This document shows, one piece after another, positions 43,545-51,584 of a stretch of DNA of 54,586 nucleotides. Numbering within the stretch: the stretch's first letter is position 1; every line of letters begins with the position of its first letter. The translations under genes and the position numbers were made by a program. This DNA is from Ga0074130 sp964499485 (GTDB lineage Bacteria > Pseudomonadota > Gammaproteobacteria > Burkholderiales > Rhodocyclaceae). Where the stretch lies: assembly GCA_964499485.1 (NCBI GenBank), contig CAZCLF010000011.1:1-54586 (forward strand). Reading direction: 5' to 3'. Below the pieces are notes generated by a model. The model was not told where the DNA came from, did no database searches, and saw only the letters and a program-made list of their open reading frames with translations.

Positions 43545-44221
43545 CTATCTGCCCAGTGACGCAATAGGTTGTGATACACACCGGTGAGGCTCACCACGGG
43601 CGGTAACTCGCCATAGTTTTGACGCAGCTGAAGCAGCGCCATGTCCATATCAAAGAGTATGCGGCGCTGATCCACATCGCGCACCATGCTCTGCATGAAC
43701 ATGAAGCAGCCCAGGCGTTCGCCGCGTGTTACCGGCGTGACTTCATGGAGATAAGACGATGGATAGACAACCACACCCCCTGCCTTAAGCTTGATTTCAC
43801 GGCGACCGGCAGCATCCTGAATCACCAACTCGCCACCATCGTAACTTTCCGGATCAGAGAGAAAGAGCGTAGCAGAGACATCCGCACGAACGTACTGACC
43901 ATCACCAGACAGGCGCATCGCGTTGTCGATATGCAATCCGTAGGTATTCGACGAACCCGCATAGCGATTAAAGAATGGCGGCAAAATCTTGAGTGGCAAC
44001 GCCGCTGTAAAAAACAGCGGATTTCGCTGCAGGGCACCAAGCACAATACGGCGCAGCTCAGGTAGCTGAGGTGCCTCTTCAGGAATCTGCTGGTTATTCT
44101 TGACCAATGCAGCCTGAACACCTGCCGTCACTTGACCGCTCACCCAACCGGAATCCGCTAGGAGGTCGCGTACGTGGGCCAACTCTTCACTACTCAGCAC
44201 ATCATCAATGGTGATCAGCAT
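43541..44221 (-). CDS. piuC: Fe(II)/2-oxoglutarate-dependent PKHD-type hydroxylase, PiuC/YbiX-like
   Basis: 226 residues. The jelly-roll fold carries metal ligands H97 and D99 in YGLHIDN and H159 in PSSYLHEVTPV, with R169 for 2-oxoglutarate. Length and motifs match PiuC/YbiX, which occur next to TonB receptors of the Fiu/PiuA type, as here. The physiological substrate is not established; a role in siderophore or catechol handling is suspected. A terminator lies between it and the upstream receptor gene, so its expression may be lower. Confidence 0.92.
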   Translation of the reverse strand: MLITIDDVLSSEELAHVRDLLADSGWVSGQVTAGVQAALVKNNQQIPEEAPQLPELRRIVLGALQRNPLFFTAALPLKILPPFFNRYAGSSNTYGLHIDNAMRLSGDGQYVRADVSATLFLSDPESYDGGELVIQDAAGRREIKLKAGGVVVYPSSYLHEVTPVTRGERLGCFMFMQSMVRDVDQRRILFDMDMALLQLRQNYGELPPVVSLTGVYHNLLRHWADS

Positions 44222-44241
44222 GATCTCTTCCTAAAAACGAA

Positions 44242-44263
44242 CATCCCCGCCGAAGCGGGGATG
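44242..44263 (-). terminator. Terminator between TonB receptor and piuC
   Basis: CATCCCCGC and GCGGGGATG form a nine-base-pair stem around a TTCG tetraloop on the minus strand, followed by TTCGTTTTTAGG. It lies about 28 bases after the receptor stop and 20 bases before the piuC start. Confidence 0.85.
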
Positions 44264-44291
44264 ATTGTGGCATAGGCAAACCGACCGATGA

Positions 44292-46436
44292 TCAGAACTT
44301 GAATTCAGTAGTCAGGATAGCCTGGCGACGCAAACCGGGGATCGTGAAGCCACCATTATCGTAAATAGCATCGTAATACACCTTGTCGAAGATATTCTTG
44401 ATGTTCAAGCGCGCCGTCCATTTAGGTTGTTCGTAAGCGATCATGGCATCAAAGCGCTCATAGGCAGGATTGGTGTTGGGATTGAACACAAACGTAGAAC
44501 TAGTGGCACCAGTAGGCTGATAACCGCTGCGCTTACCCTTGGCCTCTACACCGCCCCCCACCTTCCATTCCGGTGTCAAACGATAGGTTGTCCAGAGGTT
44601 GAAGGTGTAGCTAGGCGTATTACGCGGACGCTTGCCTTCATAACCAGCTGAGGTCGCATCATCCGCTTTGAGAATAACGCCATCCATCAGCGCCAACCCA
44701 GAGAAAATCTCCCAGCGATCACTCATGCGCCCTGCAAGTTCAAACTCAATACCGTCAGTTCTGCGTTTCTGTGTCAGAACAGTGGCAGTCGACTCCAAGT
44801 CAATATTGCGTTCCCAATCCTTTTCTGCACGATAAAGCGCCGCACGGAATGCCACATCACCTTCAAGGAACAACCACTTAGCGCCAAGCTCCATAACGTC
44901 ACTGCGCTCAGGGGGCAAAGGTGTTGTTGTGAGCTGATAAAGATCGGCCGTGGGGCTGAAAGAGCTACTACGACTCAAATAATAGTGCGTGTCCTCTGAC
45001 GGGTGATAAGACACGGCGGCACGCGTGCTGTTTGCACCATAGTTAAGCTTGGGTGAAGTCGTACTGGAGTACGTCGCATTCATATAATCGCGACGCGCGC
45101 CCAACGTCGCTTTCCACTTTGGAACGAACTCCACCGTGTCCTGAGCATAAATTGCATAGGAGTCACTGTTGAATGTCGTTGGATTACCTGTTCCGACATA
45201 GGGCTGGTAAATAGGGTTAGCTGCGGTACCAATATTTTGCAAACCACGGCGATAGTTACTTTCCTTAAGGTACTCAACACCTGCTAGGAATTCATGCTTC
45301 ATGCTGCCAGTCTTGAACTTGGTGCTGTAATCAGACTGCAAGGTCACGGTTTCGTAGTTCATCATCCGTGTCTGATTGCCACCCACCGACAGATTTGCAT
45401 CTGGTGCAGTCGTTGCATTGGGGGTTTTCGCCCAATAGCTACGACGATAATCTGCGGTGCGCAATTGCGTGCGAATCTGACTATCCGCATCGATACGACG
45501 CTCATGAACTACCGTCAGCATCTCTGTATCGCTATCGTCAAAAGTCTTATTCCCGCCCCAGTAGGTATTTGAGTCGAAGCGATTCGTTGGGCGCTGATTG
45601 ACGAAGGAGATACCAAAGTCAGGTACATCTCGGGTCTTCAAATAGTAGTAATTGATCCAAAAACGATCGTTGGAGTCTTGGTTCAACGCGAGGCTGAAGG
45701 CAACCCCTTGACGATGCAGTTGAGCTTCATCTCCATTAGCCGGGTTCTTACGGGTGCTGCCCTCATCCCGATTCATCACATTAACGCGCATGGCAGTGCC
45801 GGCATTGATGCGCTTGTTGAAGTCGCCGGTCACTTCCTTGTAACCCTGCGTACCAACACTGGCGGTCACTTTGTTTTGGTCAAACATCAACGGCGTTTTG
45901 CTCACTTGGTTGATCACGCCGCCAGCCTGACCACGACCAAACAGCATGGCACCCGCACCACGCAGAACGTCGATCTGCTCGTAATTAAAAGTTTCACGGT
46001 TGTATTGCGCGGTATCACGGATGCCATCGAGATACATATCGCCAAAGGTGTAAAAGCCGCGCAACATCATGTTGTCGCCACCGCGCCCACCCTCGGCCGC
46101 ATTGAAGGTCAAGCCAGAAACGTTGCGGAGCGCCTCTCTCAAAGAGCCCACTTGCTGCTCTTCCATGATCTTATTTGTGACAGTTGTGACCGCCTGAGGA
46201 ACGTCATGCGGATCCTGAACCACTTTGCCAACCCTAGTTTTACTGGCCAGGTAAGTGTCATTTTCGGCTTGTCCCGTGACCTTAACTTCGGGCAGCACCA
46301 CCTCAGCCTTTGGTTGCTGGGCCGAAGCGTTCATCGATGCGGCCATCATCATGGCCGCCAACGGCAGCAACTTGGCTGTCGCTGGATTGAAGTTATCTGA
46401 TTTTTTGCCAGCACTTGTTTCCAAAACCTTGCGCAC
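44292..46436 (-). CDS. TonB-dependent siderophore receptor, Fiu/PiuA-like
   Basis: Outer-membrane receptor of 714 residues. The signal peptide ends at NASA (about residue 39). TonB-box-like LPEVKVTGQ, the plug domain (DPHDVPQAVTTVTNKIMEEQ, then MLRGFYTFGDMYLDGIRD and GAGAMLFGRGQAGGVINQVS) and the beta barrel follow, ending in terminal Phe (ILTTEFKF). Fiu/PiuA receptors import catecholate or similar ferric siderophores, and the next gene is piuC. The start is GTG with AGGGGA upstream; a longer frame is not needed. A Fur-controlled promoter lies 130 bases upstream. Confidence 0.94.
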   Translation of the reverse strand: MRKVLETSAGKKSDNFNPATAKLLPLAAMMMAASMNASAQQPKAEVVLPEVKVTGQAENDTYLASKTRVGKVVQDPHDVPQAVTTVTNKIMEEQQVGSLREALRNVSGLTFNAAEGGRGGDNMMLRGFYTFGDMYLDGIRDTAQYNRETFNYEQIDVLRGAGAMLFGRGQAGGVINQVSKTPLMFDQNKVTASVGTQGYKEVTGDFNKRINAGTAMRVNVMNRDEGSTRKNPANGDEAQLHRQGVAFSLALNQDSNDRFWINYYYLKTRDVPDFGISFVNQRPTNRFDSNTYWGGNKTFDDSDTEMLTVVHERRIDADSQIRTQLRTADYRRSYWAKTPNATTAPDANLSVGGNQTRMMNYETVTLQSDYSTKFKTGSMKHEFLAGVEYLKESNYRRGLQNIGTAANPIYQPYVGTGNPTTFNSDSYAIYAQDTVEFVPKWKATLGARRDYMNATYSSTTSPKLNYGANSTRAAVSYHPSEDTHYYLSRSSSFSPTADLYQLTTTPLPPERSDVMELGAKWLFLEGDVAFRAALYRAEKDWERNIDLESTATVLTQKRRTDGIEFELAGRMSDRWEIFSGLALMDGVILKADDATSAGYEGKRPRNTPSYTFNLWTTYRLTPEWKVGGGVEAKGKRSGYQPTGATSSTFVFNPNTNPAYERFDAMIAYEQPKWTARLNIKNIFDKVYYDAIYDNGGFTIPGLRRQAILTTEFKF

Positions 46437-46762
46437 AACGATCCCCTGTACTGATATGCATGTTGTTGGCTGGCTTTTGGCTGGCTGACGAGAGTGTTTT
46501 TACGTTGGCGCTTGACCTGAATGCCCTGCAAAGACACAAGAAGCCACCAACGAGAATAGCTCGCAATTGTATATGAGAACAATTCTCACTGCAATAATTT
46601 ATTACCAATTGGGTCTCGATGCTTGACTGATGAGCAAGGCATCGATCGCAGAACCCTTCATTAATAACTTTTTGGAATATATTTTCTTCTTATAAGTATT
46701 TTTAAAATCTAAACAACTTGGGTAGTATCCGCCTTCCTCAAATGGCAGCACATGCAGTTCCT
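46437..46762. other. Divergent intergenic region between TonB receptor and tauE-like gene
   Basis: 326 bases hold the receptor leader (about 123 bases), its Fur-controlled promoter, and an AT-rich block (about 46660-46720, with runs such as TATATTTTCTTCTTATAAG) that is the likely promoter and CysB-type activator region for the sulfur operon. No clear -35/-10 pair could be fixed for the sulfur genes. Confidence 0.5.
46566..46594 (-). promoter_or_regulatory. Fur-controlled promoter of the TonB receptor
   Basis: On the minus strand TTGCAG and TACAAT are 17 bases apart, and the spacer carries TGAGAATTGTTCTCA (46574-46588), a perfect TGAGAA-N3-TTCTCA palindrome of Fur type. Fur-Fe binding there would block RNA polymerase directly. 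Confidence 0.88.
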
Positions 46763-47542
46763 ATGGATTTTGGCTACTCAATTGCAGGGTTTATCGTGGG
46801 CATGATCGTCGGGCTTACTGGCGTTGGTGGTGGCTCACTCATGACCCCACTGCTGGTGCTGATGTTCGGTATTCACCCTGCTAAGGCAGTTGGCACCGAC
46901 CTGCTCTATGCCGCCATCACCAAGGCCGGCGGCACCTGGGTGCATGCCAGAAAAGGCACCGTTGATTGGCGCGTCACGGGCCTACTCGCCGCTGGCAGCA
47001 TGCCGGCTACGGCAATAACTCTCTTGCTGGTCCATTACTTTGCACCGGGCGGCTTTGGCAACGCGACCAAGCTGATTTCCACCGCCTTGGGGTTTGCCCT
47101 GCTTTTAACTGCCGCATCGCTGATTTTTCGAAGCAAATTAATGGCTTGGGCAGAAGCGCGCAGCAAAACTCCACGCAGCAAACGGGCCACCGAAACCCTC
47201 ACAGTCATCACCGGGTTTGCCTTGGGTGTGCTCGTTTCACTCTCCTCGGTGGGAGCGGGTGCGTTAGGGGTCACCGCACTATTGTTTTTGTATCCCAAGC
47301 TGCCAACGGTTAAAATCGTGGGTTCCGACATTGCCCATGCTGTCCCGCTGACATTGGTCGCAGGGATTGGGCACTGGTTTATGGGTAGTGTGGATTTTGA
47401 ACTGCTGGGTGCATTGCTGGTCGGTTCATTACCGGGCATCTACATTGGCAGCCATCTGGCCGTACGCATACCGGAAAAGATTCTGCGCCCCAGCCTTGCT
47501 GCCATTCTGTTATTTACTGGCAGCAAACTGATCGCAAACTAA
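46763..47542 (+). CDS. TauE/SafE-family sulfite/anion transporter
   Basis: 259 residues from MDFGYSIAGFIVGMIVGLTG, the usual start of this family; two earlier starts in frame (46718, 46742) are possible. About eight membrane helices in two repeats carry the motifs VGLTGVGGGSLMTPLLVL and VSLSSVGAGALGVTALLFL. It heads the sulfur block 31 bases before cysI. In betaproteobacteria this TauE protein is often the sulfate importer or sulfite exporter of the cys cluster, and no cysTWA genes are present here. Confidence 0.87.
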   Translation: MDFGYSIAGFIVGMIVGLTGVGGGSLMTPLLVLMFGIHPAKAVGTDLLYAAITKAGGTWVHARKGTVDWRVTGLLAAGSMPATAITLLLVHYFAPGGFGNATKLISTALGFALLLTAASLIFRSKLMAWAEARSKTPRSKRATETLTVITGFALGVLVSLSSVGAGALGVTALLFLYPKLPTVKIVGSDIAHAVPLTLVAGIGHWFMGSVDFELLGALLVGSLPGIYIGSHLAVRIPEKILRPSLAAILLFTGSKLIAN

Positions 47543-47573
47543 AAGCTACTAAGAACTCCCCTAAGGCTCCTAC

Positions 47574-49253
47574 ATGTATCGCTACGACCACTACGATCAA
47601 GCCATTGTTGATGACCGCGTGAATCAGTTCCGCGATCAGACCAATCGCTATCTGGGCGGCACGCTTTCGGAAGAAGAATTCCGGCCCTTGCGCCTGCAAA
47701 ACGGCTTGTACATTCAACGTTATGCGCCGATGCTGCGGATTGCCATTCCTTACGGGATGCTCTCCACCAAGCAGTTGCGCCGTCTTGCGGACATCGCTGC
47801 CAAATACGATCGTGGCTACGGCCACATCAGTACGCGCCAGAACCTGCAACTGAACTGGCCTGAACTTAAGGATGTCCCGCAGATTTTGGCCGAGCTGGCC
47901 GAAGTGGAAATGCATGCCATCCAGACATCAGGCAACTGCATCCGCAACGTCACCAGCGATCACTTCGCCGGCGTTTCACCGGATGAACTCACAGATCCGC
48001 GCCCGTGGTGCGAAATCTTGCGTCAGTGGTCGACCTTCCACCCAGAGTTTGCCTACCTGCCACGCAAGTTCAAGATCGCCGTCAATGCTGCGGACACTGA
48101 CCGTGCAGCCACGCGTGTGCATGACATCGGTCTGGATCTGATCAAGAACAACCAAGGCAGCATCGGCTTCCGCGTGATCGTAGGCGGCGGCCTTGGTCGT
48201 ACCCCTATCGTCGGCCAAGTCATCAACGAATTTCTGCCTTGGCCCCACCTACTGTCTTATCTTGAATCCATCCTGCGCGTGTATAACCTGCATGGCCGCC
48301 GTGACAACAAGTACAAGGCGCGCATCAAGATTCTGGTCAAAGCACTGGGAATTGAAGAGTTCCGTCGTCAGGTCGAAGCAGACTGGGCCTACGGTAAGGA
48401 CGGTGCATTGACGCTGACCGACACAGAAGTCGACCGCATCAAACAACACTTCACCGACCCAGCATGGAAAACGCTGGTGGATGAGCCACTGATCACCATC
48501 GCCTCGCAGTACAACGATCGCGCCTTCACACGCTGGCTGGACCGCAATGTGCATCCGCACAAGATGCCAGGCTATGCGGCAGTGACCCTATCGCTCAAGG
48601 ACCCCAAGCGTGCGCCGGGCGATATCACCTCCGAACAAATGCATTTGGTTGCGGACTTGGCCGACAAGTACAGTTTTGGCGAGCTGCGTACCACGCATGA
48701 GCAAAACCTGATTCTGGCCGATGTCGAAAAGTCACAACTGTTTGCCCTGTGGCAAGAAGCGCGTGCGCACAGTCTCGCGACGCCAACCGTCGGCCTACTG
48801 ACTGACATCATCTGCTGCCCGGGTGGTGACTTCTGCTCCTTGGCTAATGCGAAGTCGATTCCGATTGCTACCGCGATTCAAGAACGCTTTGACGACCTAG
48901 ACTATCTGCACGATATCGGCGAGCTTGATCTGAATATTTCTGGCTGCATGAACGCCTGCGGTCATCACCACGTGGGCAACATTGGCATTCTCGGTGTCGA
49001 TAAGAATGGCTCGGAATGGTACCAAGTCTCCATCGGCGGACGCCAAGGTCTGAATGCTTATCTGGGCGATGTCATCGGCCCGTCGTTTGCTGCGGCTGAA
49101 ATTCCAGATGTCATCACCAAACTGATCGAAACCTATATCGAAAAGCGCGAGAGCGATGAAGAGCGCTTCGTCGATACCGTGCATCGTATCGGCGTGGCGC
49201 CCTTCAAAGAACGTGTCTACGCCGGCAAGGAAAGGGTTGCCCTGAATGGCTAA
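47574..49253 (+). CDS. cysI: Sulfite reductase hemoprotein (nitrite/sulfite reductase family)
   Basis: 559 residues. It reduces sulfite to sulfide with siroheme and a 4Fe-4S cluster. Cluster/siroheme ligands are C415 and C421 in CCPGGDFC and C458 and C462 in SGCMNAC; STRQNLQLNW and TTHEQNLILADV mark the two half-domains. No cysJ flavoprotein is nearby, so electrons probably come from a ferredoxin or another donor. It overlaps the DUF934 gene by eight bases. Confidence 0.95.
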   Translation: MYRYDHYDQAIVDDRVNQFRDQTNRYLGGTLSEEEFRPLRLQNGLYIQRYAPMLRIAIPYGMLSTKQLRRLADIAAKYDRGYGHISTRQNLQLNWPELKDVPQILAELAEVEMHAIQTSGNCIRNVTSDHFAGVSPDELTDPRPWCEILRQWSTFHPEFAYLPRKFKIAVNAADTDRAATRVHDIGLDLIKNNQGSIGFRVIVGGGLGRTPIVGQVINEFLPWPHLLSYLESILRVYNLHGRRDNKYKARIKILVKALGIEEFRRQVEADWAYGKDGALTLTDTEVDRIKQHFTDPAWKTLVDEPLITIASQYNDRAFTRWLDRNVHPHKMPGYAAVTLSLKDPKRAPGDITSEQMHLVADLADKYSFGELRTTHEQNLILADVEKSQLFALWQEARAHSLATPTVGLLTDIICCPGGDFCSLANAKSIPIATAIQERFDDLDYLHDIGELDLNISGCMNACGHHHVGNIGILGVDKNGSEWYQVSIGGRQGLNAYLGDVIGPSFAAAEIPDVITKLIETYIEKRESDEERFVDTVHRIGVAPFKERVYAGKERVALNG

Positions 49254-49755
49254 GCAAATCATCAAACATGGCCGCATCGTTGACGATAGCTGGCAAGTCA
49301 TCCGCCTCACGGAAGGCGACACGCCGGAAACCGTAGCACTGCCGGACGGCGATTTGATTGTCCCGCTCAAGGTATGGAAGGCGCAGCGCCAAGCACTGTT
49401 AGCGTGCCCACAACGCGGCGTGTGGCTGTCCCCGGACGAGCTGGCTGAGGATGTGGCGATTGACCTGACCTATTTCTCCGTCGTTGCTATCGACTTCCCG
49501 CAATTTGCAGATGGCCGTGGCTATTCCACCGCCGCTCTATTGCGTAGCCGTTACGGCTGGCATGGTGAATTACGCGCAATTGGCGATGTACTGCGCGACC
49601 AGTTGTTCTACATGAATCGTGTCGGATTCGATGCCTATGCCATTCGTGAAGACAAGGACATCAACAATGCGCTGGAAGCATTGAACGACTTCTCTGAAAC
49701 CTATCAGGCAGCAGTGGATGAACCCCTTCCTCTGTTCCGTCGTCGCTCTGCATAA
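49246..49755 (+). CDS. DUF934 family protein of the cysI cluster
   Basis: 169 residues, cytoplasmic, no membrane helix. The conserved core is IDLTYFSVVAIDFPQFADGR followed by GYSTAALLRSRYGWHGELRA and a late DQLFYMNRVGFDAY. DUF934 proteins are almost always encoded next to cysI or cysH in beta- and gammaproteobacteria; no biochemical function is established to my knowledge. The gene overlaps cysI by eight bases and cysH by one, so it is made in step with the reductases. Confidence 0.88.
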   Translation: MAKQIIKHGRIVDDSWQVIRLTEGDTPETVALPDGDLIVPLKVWKAQRQALLACPQRGVWLSPDELAEDVAIDLTYFSVVAIDFPQFADGRGYSTAALLRSRYGWHGELRAIGDVLRDQLFYMNRVGFDAYAIREDKDINNALEALNDFSETYQAAVDEPLPLFRRRSA

Positions 49756-50474
49756 TGCCTGCCGCGACCAGCAAGGCTAAGGACCACATCCTGCCAGCCG
49801 AAAAAGTCGAAGCAGCACTGACGCTGCTGCGCCAGGTTGCGCGCGACTATTCTCCAGCAACCTTTGCGAACAGCCTGGGTGCCGAGGACATGGTGCTGAC
49901 GGATCTGATCCTGCGCGAGAAGATTGATCTGGAAATTTTCCTGCTCGACACGGGCCGCCTGCCGATCGAGACCTACGACCTGCTTGCTGAAGTTGAAAAG
50001 CGCTACAACAGCAAGCTCAAGGTGTACTACCCCAAGCATGATCTGGTTGAGGAGTACGTTCGCACGCATGGCATCAATGCCTTCTACGAGTCCATTGATC
50101 TGCGCAAAGGCTGCTGCTATGCCCGCAAGGTCGAACCGCTGGGACGTGCTCTGGCTGGCAAAAAGGCCTGGGTCACGGGGCTTCGCGCTGAACAGGCTGC
50201 CACGCGCACAGGCCTGCCACTGCATGAGAAGGATGCGGGCAATGGGATTGAAAAATTCAACCCGCTCGCCGACTGGAGTGAAAAAGATGTGTGGGCGTAT
50301 ATCGCCCAGTACGAGGTGCCGTACAACGCCTTGCACGACAAGTTTTACCCCAGCATTGGCTGCGCGCCCTGCACGCGCTCCGTGACGCCCGGCGAAGACA
50401 TTCGCTCTGGCCGCTGGTGGTGGGAATCACCCGAACTGAAAGAGTGCGGCTTGCACGTCAAAAAGAGCGCCTGA
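49755..50474 (+). CDS. cysH: APS reductase (assimilatory, 4Fe-4S type)
   Basis: 239 residues. C120-C121 (KGCCYARKVEPL) and C203/C206 (IGCAPCTR) bind the 4Fe-4S cluster that marks adenylylsulfate (APS) instead of PAPS reductases; C231 in KECGLHVK is the catalytic Cys that forms the thiosulfonate. AWVTGLRAEQAATR is also conserved. No cysC (APS kinase) is present and CysN has no kinase fusion, which agrees with direct APS reduction. Confidence 0.95.
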   Translation: MPAATSKAKDHILPAEKVEAALTLLRQVARDYSPATFANSLGAEDMVLTDLILREKIDLEIFLLDTGRLPIETYDLLAEVEKRYNSKLKVYYPKHDLVEEYVRTHGINAFYESIDLRKGCCYARKVEPLGRALAGKKAWVTGLRAEQAATRTGLPLHEKDAGNGIEKFNPLADWSEKDVWAYIAQYEVPYNALHDKFYPSIGCAPCTRSVTPGEDIRSGRWWWESPELKECGLHVKKSA

Positions 50475-50526
50475 GGCTGCGTGAGCACGCACCTCAAACT
50501 GAATACGCAATCAACGAATGACCATT

Positions 50527-51584
50527 ATGAGTAAAACACTCTCCCATCTCGATTGGCTGGAAGCAGAAGCCATCCACATCATGCGCGAAGTCGCAGGCCA
50601 GTGCTCGAACCCGGCCCTGCTCTTCTCCGGCGGCAAGGATTCGATCTGTCTGCTCCGTCTGGCTGAAAAGGCCTTCCGCCCGGGCAAGTTCCCCTTCCCG
50701 CTGGTGCATATCGACACAGGCCACAACTACAAAGAAGTCACCGACTTCCGCGATAAGCGTGCGGCTGAGCTGGGTGAGCGTTTGATTGTGCGTTCGGTTG
50801 AGGACTCGATGAAGCGCGGCACCGTCGTCTTAAAGTCACCGCTCGAGCCGCGCAACAAGCACCAGTCTGTGACTCTGCTGGAAACCATTGCCGAATTTGA
50901 ATTCGACGCCTGTATCGGCGGTGCACGCCGCGATGAAGAAAAGGCGCGCGCTAAGGAGCGTATTTTTTCCTTCCGCGATGAGTTCGGTCAGTGGGACCCC
51001 AAGAACCNNNNNNNNNNNNNNNNNNNNNNNNNNNNNNNNNNNNNNNNNNNNNNNNNNNNNNNNNNNNNNNNNNNNNNNNNNNNNNNNNNNNNNNNNNNNN
51101 NNNNNNNAAGGAGCGTATTTTTTCCTTCCGCGATGAGTTCGGTCAGTGGGACCCCAAGAACCAGCGTCCGGAACTCTGGGATTTGTACAACGCCCGCGCC
51201 TTCAAGGGTGAGAATATCCGCGCTTTCCCGATCTCGAATTGGACCGAATTGGATGTGTGGCAATACATTGAGCGCGAAGGCCTCGAGCTGCCGTCGATCT
51301 ACTTCGCGCATGAGCGTCAGGTCATTCGCAAGAATGGGCTGATTCAGCCCATCACCGACGTGACCCCGCTCAAGGATGGCGAAGTGGCTGAGACCATGGT
51401 TGTGCGCTTCCGTACCGTGGGCGACATCACCTGCACGGCACCGGTTGAGTCAGGCGCCAGCACGATTCGTCACATCATCGAAGAGACAGCGGCAACGACG
51501 GTGACAGAGCGCGGTCAAACGCGTCTCGATGACCAGACCTCGGACGCCTCAATGGAACAACGCAAGAAGGAAGGGTATTTCTAA
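50527..51584 (+). CDS. cysD: Sulfate adenylyltransferase small subunit (interrupted by an N run)
   Basis: Makes APS from sulfate and ATP together with CysN. The PP-loop is LLFSGGKDSICLLRLAEKAF, then HIDTGHNYKEV and CIGGARRDEEKARAKERIFS. A run of 100 N splits the frame, but the 55 bases before and after it are identical; removing the N and one copy gives one open frame of about 300 residues, the normal CysD length, ending SMEQRKKEGYF. The gene is therefore intact, and the interruption is an assembly artefact. An ATG three codons earlier (50518) is also possible. It follows cysH and abuts cysN. Confidence 0.93.
50953..51007 (+). repeat. Left copy of a 55-base duplicate flanking the N run
   Basis: Identical base for base to the segment that starts right after the N run. 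It encodes the CysD segment KERIFSFRDEFGQWDPKN in the same frame in both places, as expected for two overlapping contig ends. Confidence 0.95.
51008..51107. other. 100-base N run (scaffold gap, probably false)
   Basis: Exactly 100 N, a conventional filler length. Because both flanks carry the same 55 bases, the true distance between contigs is about -55, meaning no sequence is missing. Confidence 0.95.
51108..51162 (+). repeat. Right copy of the 55-base duplicate flanking the N run
   Basis: Second copy of the segment before the gap; the reading continues into CAGCGTCCGGAACTC and normal CysD sequence. No real tandem repeat is known at this place in CysD proteins. Confidence 0.95.

Noticed and set aside
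45678..46400. 240-codon plus-strand frame opposite the TonB receptor
   Set aside because: Antisense shadow of the plug domain; no independent features.
50953..51162. Genuine tandem repeat or insertion in cysD
   Set aside because: Exactly 100 N between perfect copies is the mark of scaffold padding, not biology.
50518..51342. Reading straight through the N run as one long protein
   Set aside because: The N run and the duplicated 55 bases put the right side in a wrong frame; joining the duplicate copies gives the true CysD.
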